Assembly: GCA_021203365.1 (NCBI GenBank)
Contig: JAJQBI010000005.1
Coordinates: forward strand, 1 to 49,002
Reading direction: 5' to 3'
Length of the DNA stretch: 49,002 nucleotides
From: Clostridiales bacterium
GTDB taxonomy: Bacteria; Bacillota; Clostridia; Lachnospirales; Lachnospiraceae
Positions 22,770-30,523 of this stretch are shown here, in pieces (position 1 is the stretch's first letter; the number at the start of each line of letters is the position of its first letter). The position numbers were made by a program, and so were the translations under genes. The notes below the pieces were generated by a model. That model made no database searches. It was given only the letters and a program-made list of their open reading frames with translations, and was not told where the DNA came from.

Positions 22770-23744
22770 TTATTCCAGAACGTTGATTTCATAATCGGTC
22801 ACGATACTGTCCTCGGACAGACCCAGGGCATCCATGGCGGACTGGCTTACAGAGCAGTAGTCAATTCCGATTACCTGGGCGGGAATATCCTCAATGGCGG
22901 TTCCGTTCAGATACTCGATGGCCATGTCTGCTGTCTTCGCGCCGATTCCCATGTCGTCGATGGCCAGGGTGGCGAAGCATCCGGAGGCCACGGTTGTAGC
23001 GGAGGAAGCGTAGGTGGGGATCTGATTCTCATTGCAGATTTCCACCAGAGTGTCTACGCCGTCCTGCACGGTGGAGTCATTGGGAACAAAGATGGCCTCT
23101 GCGCCGTTGCTGAGCAGAGCGTTTACTGCGGTTTCCACGTCCGCGGAGGTGCTGGAGATGGCTTCCACGTAGGAGATGCCGATTTCATCCAGGTATGCCT
23201 TGCACTGTTCAATGGTGCTGATGGCGTTGTCCTCGTTGCCGCTGTAGATCAGGCCGTAGGTCTCCACAGGCGTGATTGTCTGCGCCATGTCGATGATGTC
23301 GGAAACCGGGATGGCGTTGGAGGTTCCGGTGGCGTTTTTGTCAGGGGTTTCCAGCTCGGTGATCACACCGGCGGCTACGGGATCCGATACGGCGCAGAAA
23401 AATACGGGGGTATCGCTCTCTGCGTTTACAAAGGCCTGGGTGGACGGGGTGGCGATGGTGAAGATCAGATCGTAGGTGCCGTCGGTCATATTGGCCACAA
23501 TGGAGGAGAGGGCCGCGCTGTCCCCGGCCGCGCACTGATAGTCAAATTCCGTATTGTCTTCTGTGTAGCCCTGGGCTTCCATCTCCTCCAGAATGCCGTC
23601 CCGCATGTCTGTGAAGGCGCCGTTTTCAACCATCATGACGATTCCGATTTTGTAGGTCTCCCCGTCTTCGGCACATACCGGCTGGGCGATCATGGCAGTG
23701 GATACTGCGGTAACCATACATAAAGCTGCGATTCTTTTTTTCAT
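22770..23744 (-). CDS. ABC transporter substrate-binding protein, TrpX-type
   Basis: A 324-residue PF04392-type binding protein with a signal peptide (residues 1-25, ending PVCA before EDGE). The mature part starts YKIGIVMMVENGAFTDMRDG and has FTIATPSTQAFVN, PVFFCAVSDPVAAG and EAIFVPNDSTVQDGVD, family hallmarks. The cysteine at 24 is preceded by QPV, which does not fit a lipobox, so the protein seems not to be a classical lipoprotein. ATG at 23744 follows AGGAGG by 10 bases; the upstream in-frame ATG lies in the leader. The tryptophan T-box upstream supports tryptophan as ligand. Confidence 0.85.
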   Translation of the reverse strand: MKKRIAALCMVTAVSTAMIAQPVCAEDGETYKIGIVMMVENGAFTDMRDGILEEMEAQGYTEDNTEFDYQCAAGDSAALSSIVANMTDGTYDLIFTIATPSTQAFVNAESDTPVFFCAVSDPVAAGVITELETPDKNATGTSNAIPVSDIIDMAQTITPVETYGLIYSGNEDNAISTIEQCKAYLDEIGISYVEAISSTSADVETAVNALLSNGAEAIFVPNDSTVQDGVDTLVEICNENQIPTYASSATTVASGCFATLAIDDMGIGAKTADMAIEYLNGTAIEDIPAQVIGIDYCSVSQSAMDALGLSEDSIVTDYEINVLE

Positions 23745-23822
23745 TTTGAGATTCCTCCTGTAAATTGAATAGTTTTCCGGTTGTGTCCAAAACGGCGGGA
23801 AGGCCGGAAACGTCCGCAAAAT

Positions 23823-24109
23823 AAAAAGTCCTTATTCTGTGTATGAATTACACAGAATAAGGACAAGCATTTTTATACCTGCGGTACCACCTTAATTGAT
23901 CTCTTCTTCTGAGACCCGCCTCCTCGCGATGCGGTCACATCGCCGGTCCTTAACGCGGACACACGTCTTGGATACTGAGCCATGAGGCCTTTCCCCTCGC
24001 CCTCCGCAGCCCATATACGCGGGAATTGCCTGCCGGATTCCACCGTCCCGGCTCTCTGTAAGGATTCCTTATGCGCACTCTTCTGCATCAGCGGTTTGAT
24101 TTTTCAGTT
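23823..24109 (-). promoter_or_regulatory. T-box riboswitch, tryptophan specifier
   Basis: On the minus strand the leader holds the Stem I distal signature AGAGAGCCGGG (around 24056-24046) with GGTGGAATCCGGC, the T-box AAGGTGGTACCGC at 23893-23881, and a terminator stem 23864-23828 (GTCCTTATTCTGTGTA with its complement) followed by TTTTT. The antiterminator is formed by AAGG with CCTT of the terminator arm and GCA with TGC. Pairing CCGC with GCGG and TGCGC with GCGTA at the base of Stem I leaves TGG at 24013-24011 in the specifier loop, i.e. tRNA-Trp. Uncharged tRNA would allow readthrough into the transporter genes. Confidence 0.88.
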
Positions 24110-24115
24110 ATTATT

Positions 24116-24144
24116 ATGATAAGGAAGAATCGGCGGTTTGTCAA
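24116..24144 (-). promoter_or_regulatory. Promoter of the T-box transporter operon
   Basis: TTGACA at 24144-24139 and TATCAT at 24121-24116 are 17 bases apart on the minus strand, immediately upstream of the T-box leader and 21 bases beyond the glgB stop. Confidence 0.7.
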
Positions 24145-24164
24145 TCCCAAATTTTGAAGGGATT

Positions 24165-25958
24165 TCAGGGCTGTTCCGGGATTATGCGCAGCAGGATCCC
24201 GGAAAAAGGCGCCAGAGATACGGTCAGAGTGTCTTCCTTCAGTGTACAGTGTTCTTTCTTTTCCGGTGTGGCGCCTCCGAAGCGTTCCCAGTCGGAATAG
24301 AGAAGTACGTCGGCTTTTTTGCCCCGGACCTCCACACAGTAATCCTCCTGCGGGGCGGCTCCTAAATTAAATATGGCCGCGAGGGTTTCCCCTTCGCTTT
24401 TTCTCTGGATTCCATAGATACACCGGCTTTCCTGATGGCAGTCCAGCCAATGGAAGCCTTCCCGCCGGTAATCCCACTGAGACAGGGCCGGATGGGTGAG
24501 ATAGAGCCGGTTCAGCTCCGCTATATAACGCCGGAAAGCGTCATGTCCCGGATAGGTCAGCAGCTGCCAGTCCTGTTCCCGCTTTTCGTCCCATTCCCGG
24601 AAGTGGCCGATCTCGTTTCCCATAAAATTCAGTTTTTTCCCGGGATGAACCATCATATACATGTAAAGCGCCCGGGCCTGTGGGAATTTCCCCGCATAGT
24701 CCCCGTTCATTTTCTGAAGAATGGTGGCCTTCCCATGTACCACCTCATCATGGGAAAAGGGAAGGAGAAATCTCTCGTCGTAATAATACATCATGGAAAA
24801 AGTCAGCTTGTGATAATGCTCCGGGCGATATTCCGGTCCGGTCTGGAAGAATTCCAGGGTGTCGTGCATCCATCCCATATCCCATTTGTAGTCAAAGCCC
24901 AGCCCGCCCTGGCCGACGGCTTTTGTCACTCCGGGAAAGCTTGTGGAGTCCTCCGCGATCAGTATGCAGCCTGGATTTCTCTCCTTCAGTCCCTGATTCA
25001 TACTCCGGATAAAATCCACTGCGTTTCCATTGACGCCCCGGGCCGGGTCTCCCTGCCAGTAGATGAGCCGGCTGACGGCATCCATGCGGAGTCCGTCGAA
25101 GTGGTACTCCTTCAGCCAGTAATTGGCCGCGGACTGAAGAAAGCTTCGGACCTCACCTCTGGAATGCATGAAGCTGCAGCTGCCCCATTCGCTGATTCCC
25201 ACCGCCTGGTTGGGATACTCATAGAGTGGGGTTCCGTCATATTCGGCCAGTCCATAGCGATCCGCCGCGAAATGTACAGGGACGAAGTCCAGGATGGCGC
25301 CGATTCCGTTCTGATGAAGCTGGTCGATGAGTTCCTTCAGCTGGTTCAGATCTCCATAGCGGCTGGTAGGGGAAAAGAATCCGGTGTTCTGATATCCCCA
25401 GCTCTCATCCAGGGGATGCTCTGCCAGGGGAAGAAATTCTACATAATTATAACCGCATTCCTTCAGCCAGGGAATCAGGAAGGCTCCGATTTCATCATAG
25501 CGGTACCAGCCGTCCGCGGCTTCAGACTTTTTTTTCCAGGAGCCAAGGTGCATCTCATAGATGTTGAGAGGCTTTTCCAGGCAGTCCTTTCGCTGCGCCA
25601 TCCATTGGGCGTCTCGGAATTTATATCCGGAGAGGCTGCGGACAATGGAGCGGTGCTGCGGCCGCAGCTCCATACCAAAGCCGCAGGGATCGCAGTGATC
25701 CACATATTGCCCGTTCCGGAGATAAATCCGGTATTCATAGGGAGTGTCCGGCCCGATTCCCTCTATGTAGGCTTCATAAAAATTTCCGTCGCAGATGGGG
25801 CGCATCTCCTGTACACTTCTGCTTTCTCCGTAAACCACGCAGACACCGGCCGCGCTGGGGGCAAAGGTGCGAAAAACGGTTCCTGTGGGCACATCGTGGG
25901 CGCCCAGATATTCATACGCGTCAAAGCTCTGACCTGTGTAAAACTCATATCGGTCCAT
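24165..25958 (-). CDS. glgB: 1,4-alpha-glucan branching enzyme
   Basis: A 597-residue GH13 enzyme that adds alpha-1,6 branches to glycogen. An N-terminal CBM48 domain (residues about 15-110: YLGAHDVPTGTVFRTFAPSA) precedes the barrel. Catalytic residues are D293 in FDGLRMDAVSRL, E336 in LIAEDSTSFP and the transition-state D404 in FSHDEVVHGK. The GYQNTGFFSPTSRYG loop is typical of GlgB. Length is slightly short because the long N-terminal N1 domain of some relatives is missing. ATG at 25958 follows AAAGGAG. No other glycogen gene is next to it here; a divergent TetR regulator lies 188 bases away. Confidence 0.93.
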   Translation of the reverse strand: MDRYEFYTGQSFDAYEYLGAHDVPTGTVFRTFAPSAAGVCVVYGESRSVQEMRPICDGNFYEAYIEGIGPDTPYEYRIYLRNGQYVDHCDPCGFGMELRPQHRSIVRSLSGYKFRDAQWMAQRKDCLEKPLNIYEMHLGSWKKKSEAADGWYRYDEIGAFLIPWLKECGYNYVEFLPLAEHPLDESWGYQNTGFFSPTSRYGDLNQLKELIDQLHQNGIGAILDFVPVHFAADRYGLAEYDGTPLYEYPNQAVGISEWGSCSFMHSRGEVRSFLQSAANYWLKEYHFDGLRMDAVSRLIYWQGDPARGVNGNAVDFIRSMNQGLKERNPGCILIAEDSTSFPGVTKAVGQGGLGFDYKWDMGWMHDTLEFFQTGPEYRPEHYHKLTFSMMYYYDERFLLPFSHDEVVHGKATILQKMNGDYAGKFPQARALYMYMMVHPGKKLNFMGNEIGHFREWDEKREQDWQLLTYPGHDAFRRYIAELNRLYLTHPALSQWDYRREGFHWLDCHQESRCIYGIQRKSEGETLAAIFNLGAAPQEDYCVEVRGKKADVLLYSDWERFGGATPEKKEHCTLKEDTLTVSLAPFSGILLRIIPEQP

Positions 25959-26038
25959 TGGCGGTTTCTCCTTTTTTTAGATTGTGGATTTAATCATAAC
26001 ATTGAATATCCGGGTCGGCCATAATCGATTTTAGTCCT

Positions 26039-26056
26039 GTGTCAATTAATAGACAC
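26039..26056. promoter_or_regulatory. Palindrome between glgB and the TetR gene
   Basis: GTGTC at 26039-26043 and GACAC at 26052-26056 flank an 8-base AT spacer. On the minus strand TTGACA within it (26045-26040) could be the -35 of glgB, so the divergent TetR regulator is the natural candidate to bind here. Short arms keep confidence low. Confidence 0.35.
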
Positions 26057-26082
26057 TTATCTGAAAAAGTCCGGAAATTTCA

Positions 26083-26110
26083 TTGACCTGTCCGTCTGGA
26101 GCTTTATAAT
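26083..26110 (+). promoter_or_regulatory. Promoter of the TetR gene
   Basis: TTGACC at 26083-26088 and TATAAT at 26105-26110 are separated by 16 bases, with the start codon 36 bases beyond. Confidence 0.65.
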
Positions 26111-26146
26111 GTGTATTATGATGATTTCCGGAAGGGAGAAAAAGAG

Positions 26147-26701
26147 ATGGATCTGAGAGAAAAAAAGACAAAACGAAGCATTCGCAGCGCGTTTCTTGCG
26201 CTGCGGGAAAAAAAGCCTCTGGAGCGGATTACCGTAAAAGAGCTGGCCGGGAAGGCGGAAATCAGCAAGGCCACCTTTTATCTGCACTACAGGGATATTT
26301 ACGATTTGTCGGAGACGCTGGAAAATGAACTGATTCAGACCTGTCTGAAAGGGATTCGCGATCCGGAAACCTTTCTCACGAATCCCTCAGAGTTTGTCAC
26401 GGATTTTGTGAATATGTTTTATAGTCAGCGAACCATGATCCGGATTCTGTTTTCGGGCTCCAGAGCCTACGCCTTTTCGGCCAGCGTGGAAAAGGCTCTG
26501 AAGGATTATATTCTTCTGCGGCACCCGGAGATGCAGAACCGGGCGGAGTTTCATATTCTGCTGTCCTATCAGATTCATGGGGCCTATAATGCTTTTATGG
26601 AAAACAGCGACTATGTGGGAAGCCGGGAGACCATGGACGCCATCGCGAAATTTTCCATTCAGCTCAGCCAGAACATGAGAGAATATCAATCGCTCGGGTG
26701 A
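26147..26701 (+). CDS. TetR/AcrR family transcriptional regulator
   Basis: A 184-residue regulator. Residues about 8-52 carry the TetR helix-turn-helix (RSIRSAFLALREKKPLERIT, then VKELAGKAEISKATFYLHYRDIYDL). The C-terminal part resembles the DhaS/TetR_C_7 group. ATG at 26147 follows GGGAGAAAAAGAG. It is divergent from glgB and convergent with htrA. Its target is unknown; the palindrome at 26039 suggests it acts in this intergenic region. The ligand cannot be inferred. Confidence 0.88.
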   Translation: MDLREKKTKRSIRSAFLALREKKPLERITVKELAGKAEISKATFYLHYRDIYDLSETLENELIQTCLKGIRDPETFLTNPSEFVTDFVNMFYSQRTMIRILFSGSRAYAFSASVEKALKDYILLRHPEMQNRAEFHILLSYQIHGAYNAFMENSDYVGSRETMDAIAKFSIQLSQNMREYQSLG

Positions 26702-26734
26702 AGGGAGCGTTGTTTTACCGGAAATGCTTTTGGA

Positions 26735-28123
26735 TCAGGTAAGAGAATAGTTCAGCGTGGAGCTCCCGTAGGAATCGGAGGAGCCTTCAGAGCTTCCATT
26801 CGAATTGCCGCCGTAGGAATCTCCATTTCCATAGCCCCACGGATTCATGCCGCTGCTGCCTGCGCTTTCCTCAGAGGTATCCGTTTCTGTATCCGGAAGC
26901 GCGGAAGCAGTCTGTGTGCCGACGGTCACGGTCAGTTCCATGGTTTCTCCGTTTCGGTATACCGTCAGTGTCAGCTGATCGCCTGCCTCCGATGAGGAGA
27001 TGATGGAGGAAAGCTCGCTGCTTCCGCTGATTTCCGAGCCGTCTACCATAGTAATGATATCTCCGGCGGAAAGACCCGCGTCCTCCGCCGGGCTGCCCTC
27101 TGTGACACTCTGTACCTGGGCGCCGGAGATGGAGGAGCCTCCCATATAGCCGCCGGAGGAGGATACATCCGAGACACTTATGCCGATGTAGGATTTCTCA
27201 ATGGTGCCGGTTTCAATAATTTCCGTTACAATATCCTTCACGGAATTGATGGGGATGGCAAAACCGATGTTGTCAATGGAGGCTTCACTGCTGGAGCCGC
27301 TGCTGGAATATTTTGCGTTGGTGATGCCGATGACTTCCCCGTACATATTGAACAGGGCACCGCCGGAGTTTCCGGAGTTAATGGCGCAGTCCGTCTGGAT
27401 CAGTTCCATGGTGCTGCTGGTGGAGAGAGTTACCGTCCGGTTCAGTGCGCTGACTACACCGGAGGTCAGGGAAAAGGTCAGCTCACCCAGGGGATTCCCG
27501 ATGGCAATCACGCTGTCGCCTACGTTCAGGCTGTCAGAATCGCCCAGTACCACAGGCGTAAGGTCCGTGGCCTCAACCTTCAGTACGGCGATGTCGTTGC
27601 TTTCGTCATAGCCTGTCAGCGTGGCCGGATAAGCGGTATCATCATAGGTTGTTACGGTGATTTCCGTGGAATCCTCAATTACATGGTAATTTGTCAGCAC
27701 ATAACCGTCTGATGTGAGGATAAAACCGGATCCGGAGGCCGCGGAGGTGGTCTGGTAGCCAAAATAGTTTGTGGTGGTTGTGGTGGTAATGCCCACTGTG
27801 GAGTTTACGTTCTGTGCGTAGACCTCGGCGGCGGTCAGCTCTTCACTGGTATCCACGCTTGTCAGCGTTACACTGGAGACGGAACGGCTGCCTGTAAGGA
27901 TGGAGGTGGAGGCACCTGTGCCCGTGCCGCCCGTTGCCAGAAGGGTTCCCGCGCTTCCTATAGCTCCGCCGAGAACTGCGCAGCCAAGAGTCAGGGCGAG
28001 AACCCTGCGGCCGCTTTTCCGGCGATGGCGGGGTCTTCGATTCCCTGAAGGCTCTGGAACCCCTGGTTCTGTATAACTGTAGTTCTGTGTCCGGTCCGTG
28101 TTGTTTTCATAATAGTCATTCAT
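26735..28123 (-). CDS. HtrA/DegP-like serine protease
   Basis: A 462-residue membrane-anchored protease. A charged cytoplasmic head (1-40) is followed by one membrane helix (about 41-64), a trypsin-like domain with catalytic H147 (TNYHVIE), D177 (ESNDIAVL) and S253 (INSGNSGGAL), and one PDZ domain (about 310-400, with SPAEDAGLSAGDIITMVDG). The C-terminal 50 residues are Ser/Gly/Asn-rich. It would degrade misfolded proteins at the outer face of the membrane. ATG at 28123 follows AAAGGGG. It is monocistronic and convergent with the TetR gene. Confidence 0.93.
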   Translation of the reverse strand: MNDYYENNTDRTQNYSYTEPGVPEPSGNRRPRHRRKSGRRVLALTLGCAVLGGAIGSAGTLLATGGTGTGASTSILTGSRSVSSVTLTSVDTSEELTAAEVYAQNVNSTVGITTTTTTNYFGYQTTSAASGSGFILTSDGYVLTNYHVIEDSTEITVTTYDDTAYPATLTGYDESNDIAVLKVEATDLTPVVLGDSDSLNVGDSVIAIGNPLGELTFSLTSGVVSALNRTVTLSTSSTMELIQTDCAINSGNSGGALFNMYGEVIGITNAKYSSSGSSSEASIDNIGFAIPINSVKDIVTEIIETGTIEKSYIGISVSDVSSSGGYMGGSSISGAQVQSVTEGSPAEDAGLSAGDIITMVDGSEISGSSELSSIISSSEAGDQLTLTVYRNGETMELTVTVGTQTASALPDTETDTSEESAGSSGMNPWGYGNGDSYGGNSNGSSEGSSDSYGSSTLNYSLT

Positions 28124-28262
28124 AAGAATTCCCCTTTCTTCTTTTATGGGCTTCAGGATTTTCGTTCCTGTTTTCTTCGTATGAATTCATTTTACACGAG
28201 GACCTTGAAATGATGCTGAAAATTGTTTGAAAAATGTGTGAAATAATCGAAAATATCTGTAT

Positions 28263-28793
28263 TCAGTTTTGAGCCGCGTGAAGGCTCCGGGGAGACAGAT
28301 CCGCCTTTTCCAGCTCCAGGAGAAAATGCTTTTTCTCAAGGCCACTGGCGTATCCGGTCAGACTTCCGTTGGAGCCGATCACCCGATGGCAGGGGATTAT
28401 GATGGAGATAGGGTTGCGCCCCACCGCCTGCCCCACGGCCTGGGCGGACATGGCCTTTTTTTCAAGACGGGCTGCGGCTTCCTTTGCCACGGCTCCGTAG
28501 GTAGTTACCTTTCCATATGGGATTTCACACAGGATTTTCCAGACCGTCTGCTGGAAGTGGGTTCCCCGGGGCGCCAGGGGCAGGGGGCCGATTTCTGTTT
28601 TTTCTCCGGAAAAATACCGGTGAAGCCAGTCCGCCGCGGCGGAAAAAACCGGAGAATCTCCCGGAGCCAGAACCTGGTTCGGAAGAACCGGCCTGGTTTT
28701 TTCATTTTCCATCCACAGGCCGGTGAGGGCGTCTTCTGTGCAGGTCAGCGTCAGGACGCCCAGAGGCGAAGGAATTTGTGTCTGATATTCCAT
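28263..28793 (-). CDS. ogt: Methylated-DNA-protein-cysteine methyltransferase
   Basis: A 176-residue suicide DNA-repair protein that removes methyl groups from O6-methylguanine. The active-site motif IIPCHRVIG places the acceptor cysteine at residue 135, and FQQTVWKILCEIPYGKVTTYG is the DNA-binding helix region. The N-terminal fold begins SPLGVLTLTCTEDALTGLW. Size is normal for Ogt/AdaB type. Its start lies 24 bases after the pyruvate kinase stop, so it is probably cotranscribed with pyk. Both catalytic and recognition residues appear intact. Confidence 0.93.
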   Translation of the reverse strand: MEYQTQIPSPLGVLTLTCTEDALTGLWMENEKTRPVLPNQVLAPGDSPVFSAAADWLHRYFSGEKTEIGPLPLAPRGTHFQQTVWKILCEIPYGKVTTYGAVAKEAAARLEKKAMSAQAVGQAVGRNPISIIIPCHRVIGSNGSLTGYASGLEKKHFLLELEKADLSPRSLHAAQN

Positions 28794-28817
28794 ATAAGCT
28801 TAACCTCCGGATCTGAC

Positions 28818-30242
28818 TCAGTATTCTCCCACGATGGTTGCCTTGAGCAGGTTGGTGTTTCCGGAAATTCCCAGGGGAACTCCGGCGGTGAGAACCACCA
28901 CATCCCCCTCCTTTACATAGCCGGCCCGCTCCGCAGCCTCTGTGGCGTGGAGAAACAGAATTTCCATACTGTATTCTTCCTTGATCAGCAGAGGGGAAAT
29001 GCCCCAGGACATATTCAGCTGGCGGCAGGTATGGGCTTCCGGGGAGCATCCCACGATCATGCATCCGGGACGGTATCTGGAGATCATCCGCGCGGTTTTG
29101 CCGGAGCGGCTTACGGTGACAATGGCCTTCGCGTTCAGGTCGATGGCGGTCATGCAGGTGGCGTGGGAGATGGCGGTGGTCACGTCCGGCCGCGTATCCT
29201 TTGCCTGGGAGGCAAACTGGGAGTCATAGGGAATGTCGCTTTCCGTGCGGACGGCGATGCGCACCATGGTGCGAAGAGCCTCCACCGGATATTTGCCGGC
29301 CGCGGTCTCTCCGGAGAGCATGATGGCACTGGTTCCCTGGTAAATGGCGTTGGCAACGTCTGTGGTCTCCGCCCGGGTGGGACGGGGATTTTTAATCATG
29401 GAGTCCAGCATCTGGGTGGCGGTGATCACCTGCTTGCCGGCGTTATAGACCTTGTTGATGATCATTTTCTGAATGATGGGAACCTCCTCCAGAGGGATTT
29501 CCACGCCCATGTCTCCCCGGGCGATCATAATGCCGTCGCTGACCTCAATAATGCTGTCCAGGTTGTCTACGCCCTGCTGGTTTTCTACTTTTGCGATGAT
29601 GCTTATATCGCCGCCGCCGTTTTCATCCAGGATTCTGCGGATGGAGAGAATGTCCTCGGCGGTTCGGGTGAAGGACGCGGCGATAAAATCAAAGCCCTGC
29701 TCGATGCCGAAGAGAATGTCCGAACGGTCTTTCTCACTGATGAAGGGCATATTTACCTCCACGCCAGGGAGGTTTACTCCCTTTTTATTGGAAACCATTC
29801 CTCCGTTTTTTACGATGCAGTGGATATCCCGGCCCTCGATCCGGTCAACCACCATGCCGATCAGGCCGTCGTCAATGAGGATGCTGTCGCCGGGCTTTAC
29901 ATCCTGATAGAGTTCTTTATAGGATACGGAAACCCTTTCTTCGTTTCCCTCGATCTCATCCGGGGTGAGGGTAAATTCCTGCCCTTCCTTTAATTCGATT
30001 TTTCCCGCCGCGAAATCCCGGATGCGGATCTCCGGTCCCTTTGTGTCAAGAAGAGCGGCGATGGGCTTATTCAGGCGCGTCCGGATTTCCTTCAGCTGGT
30101 CCAGACGGGCTTTCTGCTCCTCGTGGGTGCCATGGGAGAAATTAAATCTCGCCACATCCATTCCTTCTATAATCAACTGCTCCAAAACGCCATCCTTATC
30201 CGTGGCGGGTCCCAGGGTACAAATAATTTTTGTTTTACGCAT
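28818..30242 (-). CDS. pyk: Pyruvate kinase
   Basis: A 474-residue pyruvate kinase, which converts phosphoenolpyruvate and ADP to pyruvate and ATP. Visible are TKIICTLGPATD, NFSHGTHEEQ, LDTKGPEIRI, IIAKVENQQGVDNL, the signature MIARGDMGVEIPLEEVP and TQMLDSMIKNPRPTRAE. The C-terminal domain ends at LLKATIVGEY, so the extra PEP-utiliser domain found on Bacillus pyruvate kinases is absent. ATG at 30242 follows AGGAGG by about 8 bases. Its promoter is probably at 30304-30331, and ogt follows. Confidence 0.96.
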   Translation of the reverse strand: MRKTKIICTLGPATDKDGVLEQLIIEGMDVARFNFSHGTHEEQKARLDQLKEIRTRLNKPIAALLDTKGPEIRIRDFAAGKIELKEGQEFTLTPDEIEGNEERVSVSYKELYQDVKPGDSILIDDGLIGMVVDRIEGRDIHCIVKNGGMVSNKKGVNLPGVEVNMPFISEKDRSDILFGIEQGFDFIAASFTRTAEDILSIRRILDENGGGDISIIAKVENQQGVDNLDSIIEVSDGIMIARGDMGVEIPLEEVPIIQKMIINKVYNAGKQVITATQMLDSMIKNPRPTRAETTDVANAIYQGTSAIMLSGETAAGKYPVEALRTMVRIAVRTESDIPYDSQFASQAKDTRPDVTTAISHATCMTAIDLNAKAIVTVSRSGKTARMISRYRPGCMIVGCSPEAHTCRQLNMSWGISPLLIKEEYSMEILFLHATEAAERAGYVKEGDVVVLTAGVPLGISGNTNLLKATIVGEY

Positions 30243-30303
30243 GTTTTTTTCCTCCTGATTGGCTTAAAGCGCAGGAATGCGCGGCAGCTTTTTTGATAGC
30301 CTT

Positions 30304-30331
30304 ATTTTACCATATTGTCAGTTTTCTACAA
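30304..30331 (-). promoter_or_regulatory. Probable pyk promoter
   Basis: On the minus strand TTGTAG (30331-30326) and TAAAAT (30309-30304) are 16 bases apart. A small GCGCA/TGCGC stem follows in the leader near 30270-30283. Confidence 0.45.
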
Positions 30332-30374
30332 GATAAGATTTTCTGATTTTTTTAAAACGGTCCATCTATTTTCC

Positions 30375-30442
30375 TTCACAATCCTTTGAAAATCTGATAA
30401 AATTGTGAATTATGTTGACAAAAATGTGGGTGATTTTATAAT
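30375..30442 (+). promoter_or_regulatory. Consensus promoter and upstream inverted repeat of ftsH
   Basis: TTGACA at 30415-30420 and TATAAT at 30437-30442 (16-base spacer) are both perfect. Immediately upstream TTCACAAT (30375-30382) and ATTGTGAA (30402-30409) form a perfect 8-base inverted repeat with a 19-base gap, suitable for a dimeric regulator shared with the divergent pyk promoter. Confidence 0.7.
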
Positions 30443-30523
30443 TTATCTCAGGGGGTTCCGCAAAGACCGGAGGAGTCGCGCGGATGTGAGTAAATGCAGA
30501 GAGTCAAAAAGTGAGGAAAAAAT

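Noticed and set aside
22257..23723. A 488-codon + strand open frame opposite the TrpX/TrpY genes
   Set aside because: Antisense to well-recognised transporter genes and glycine-rich; no ribosome site or motif supports it.
24435..26024. Long + strand open frame opposite glgB
   Set aside because: Antisense of a gene with all GH13 catalytic motifs.
28269..29993. A 574-codon open frame on the + strand opposite ogt and pyk
   Set aside because: It is the antisense shadow of two clear genes, low in complexity (Gly/His rich), with no family similarity.
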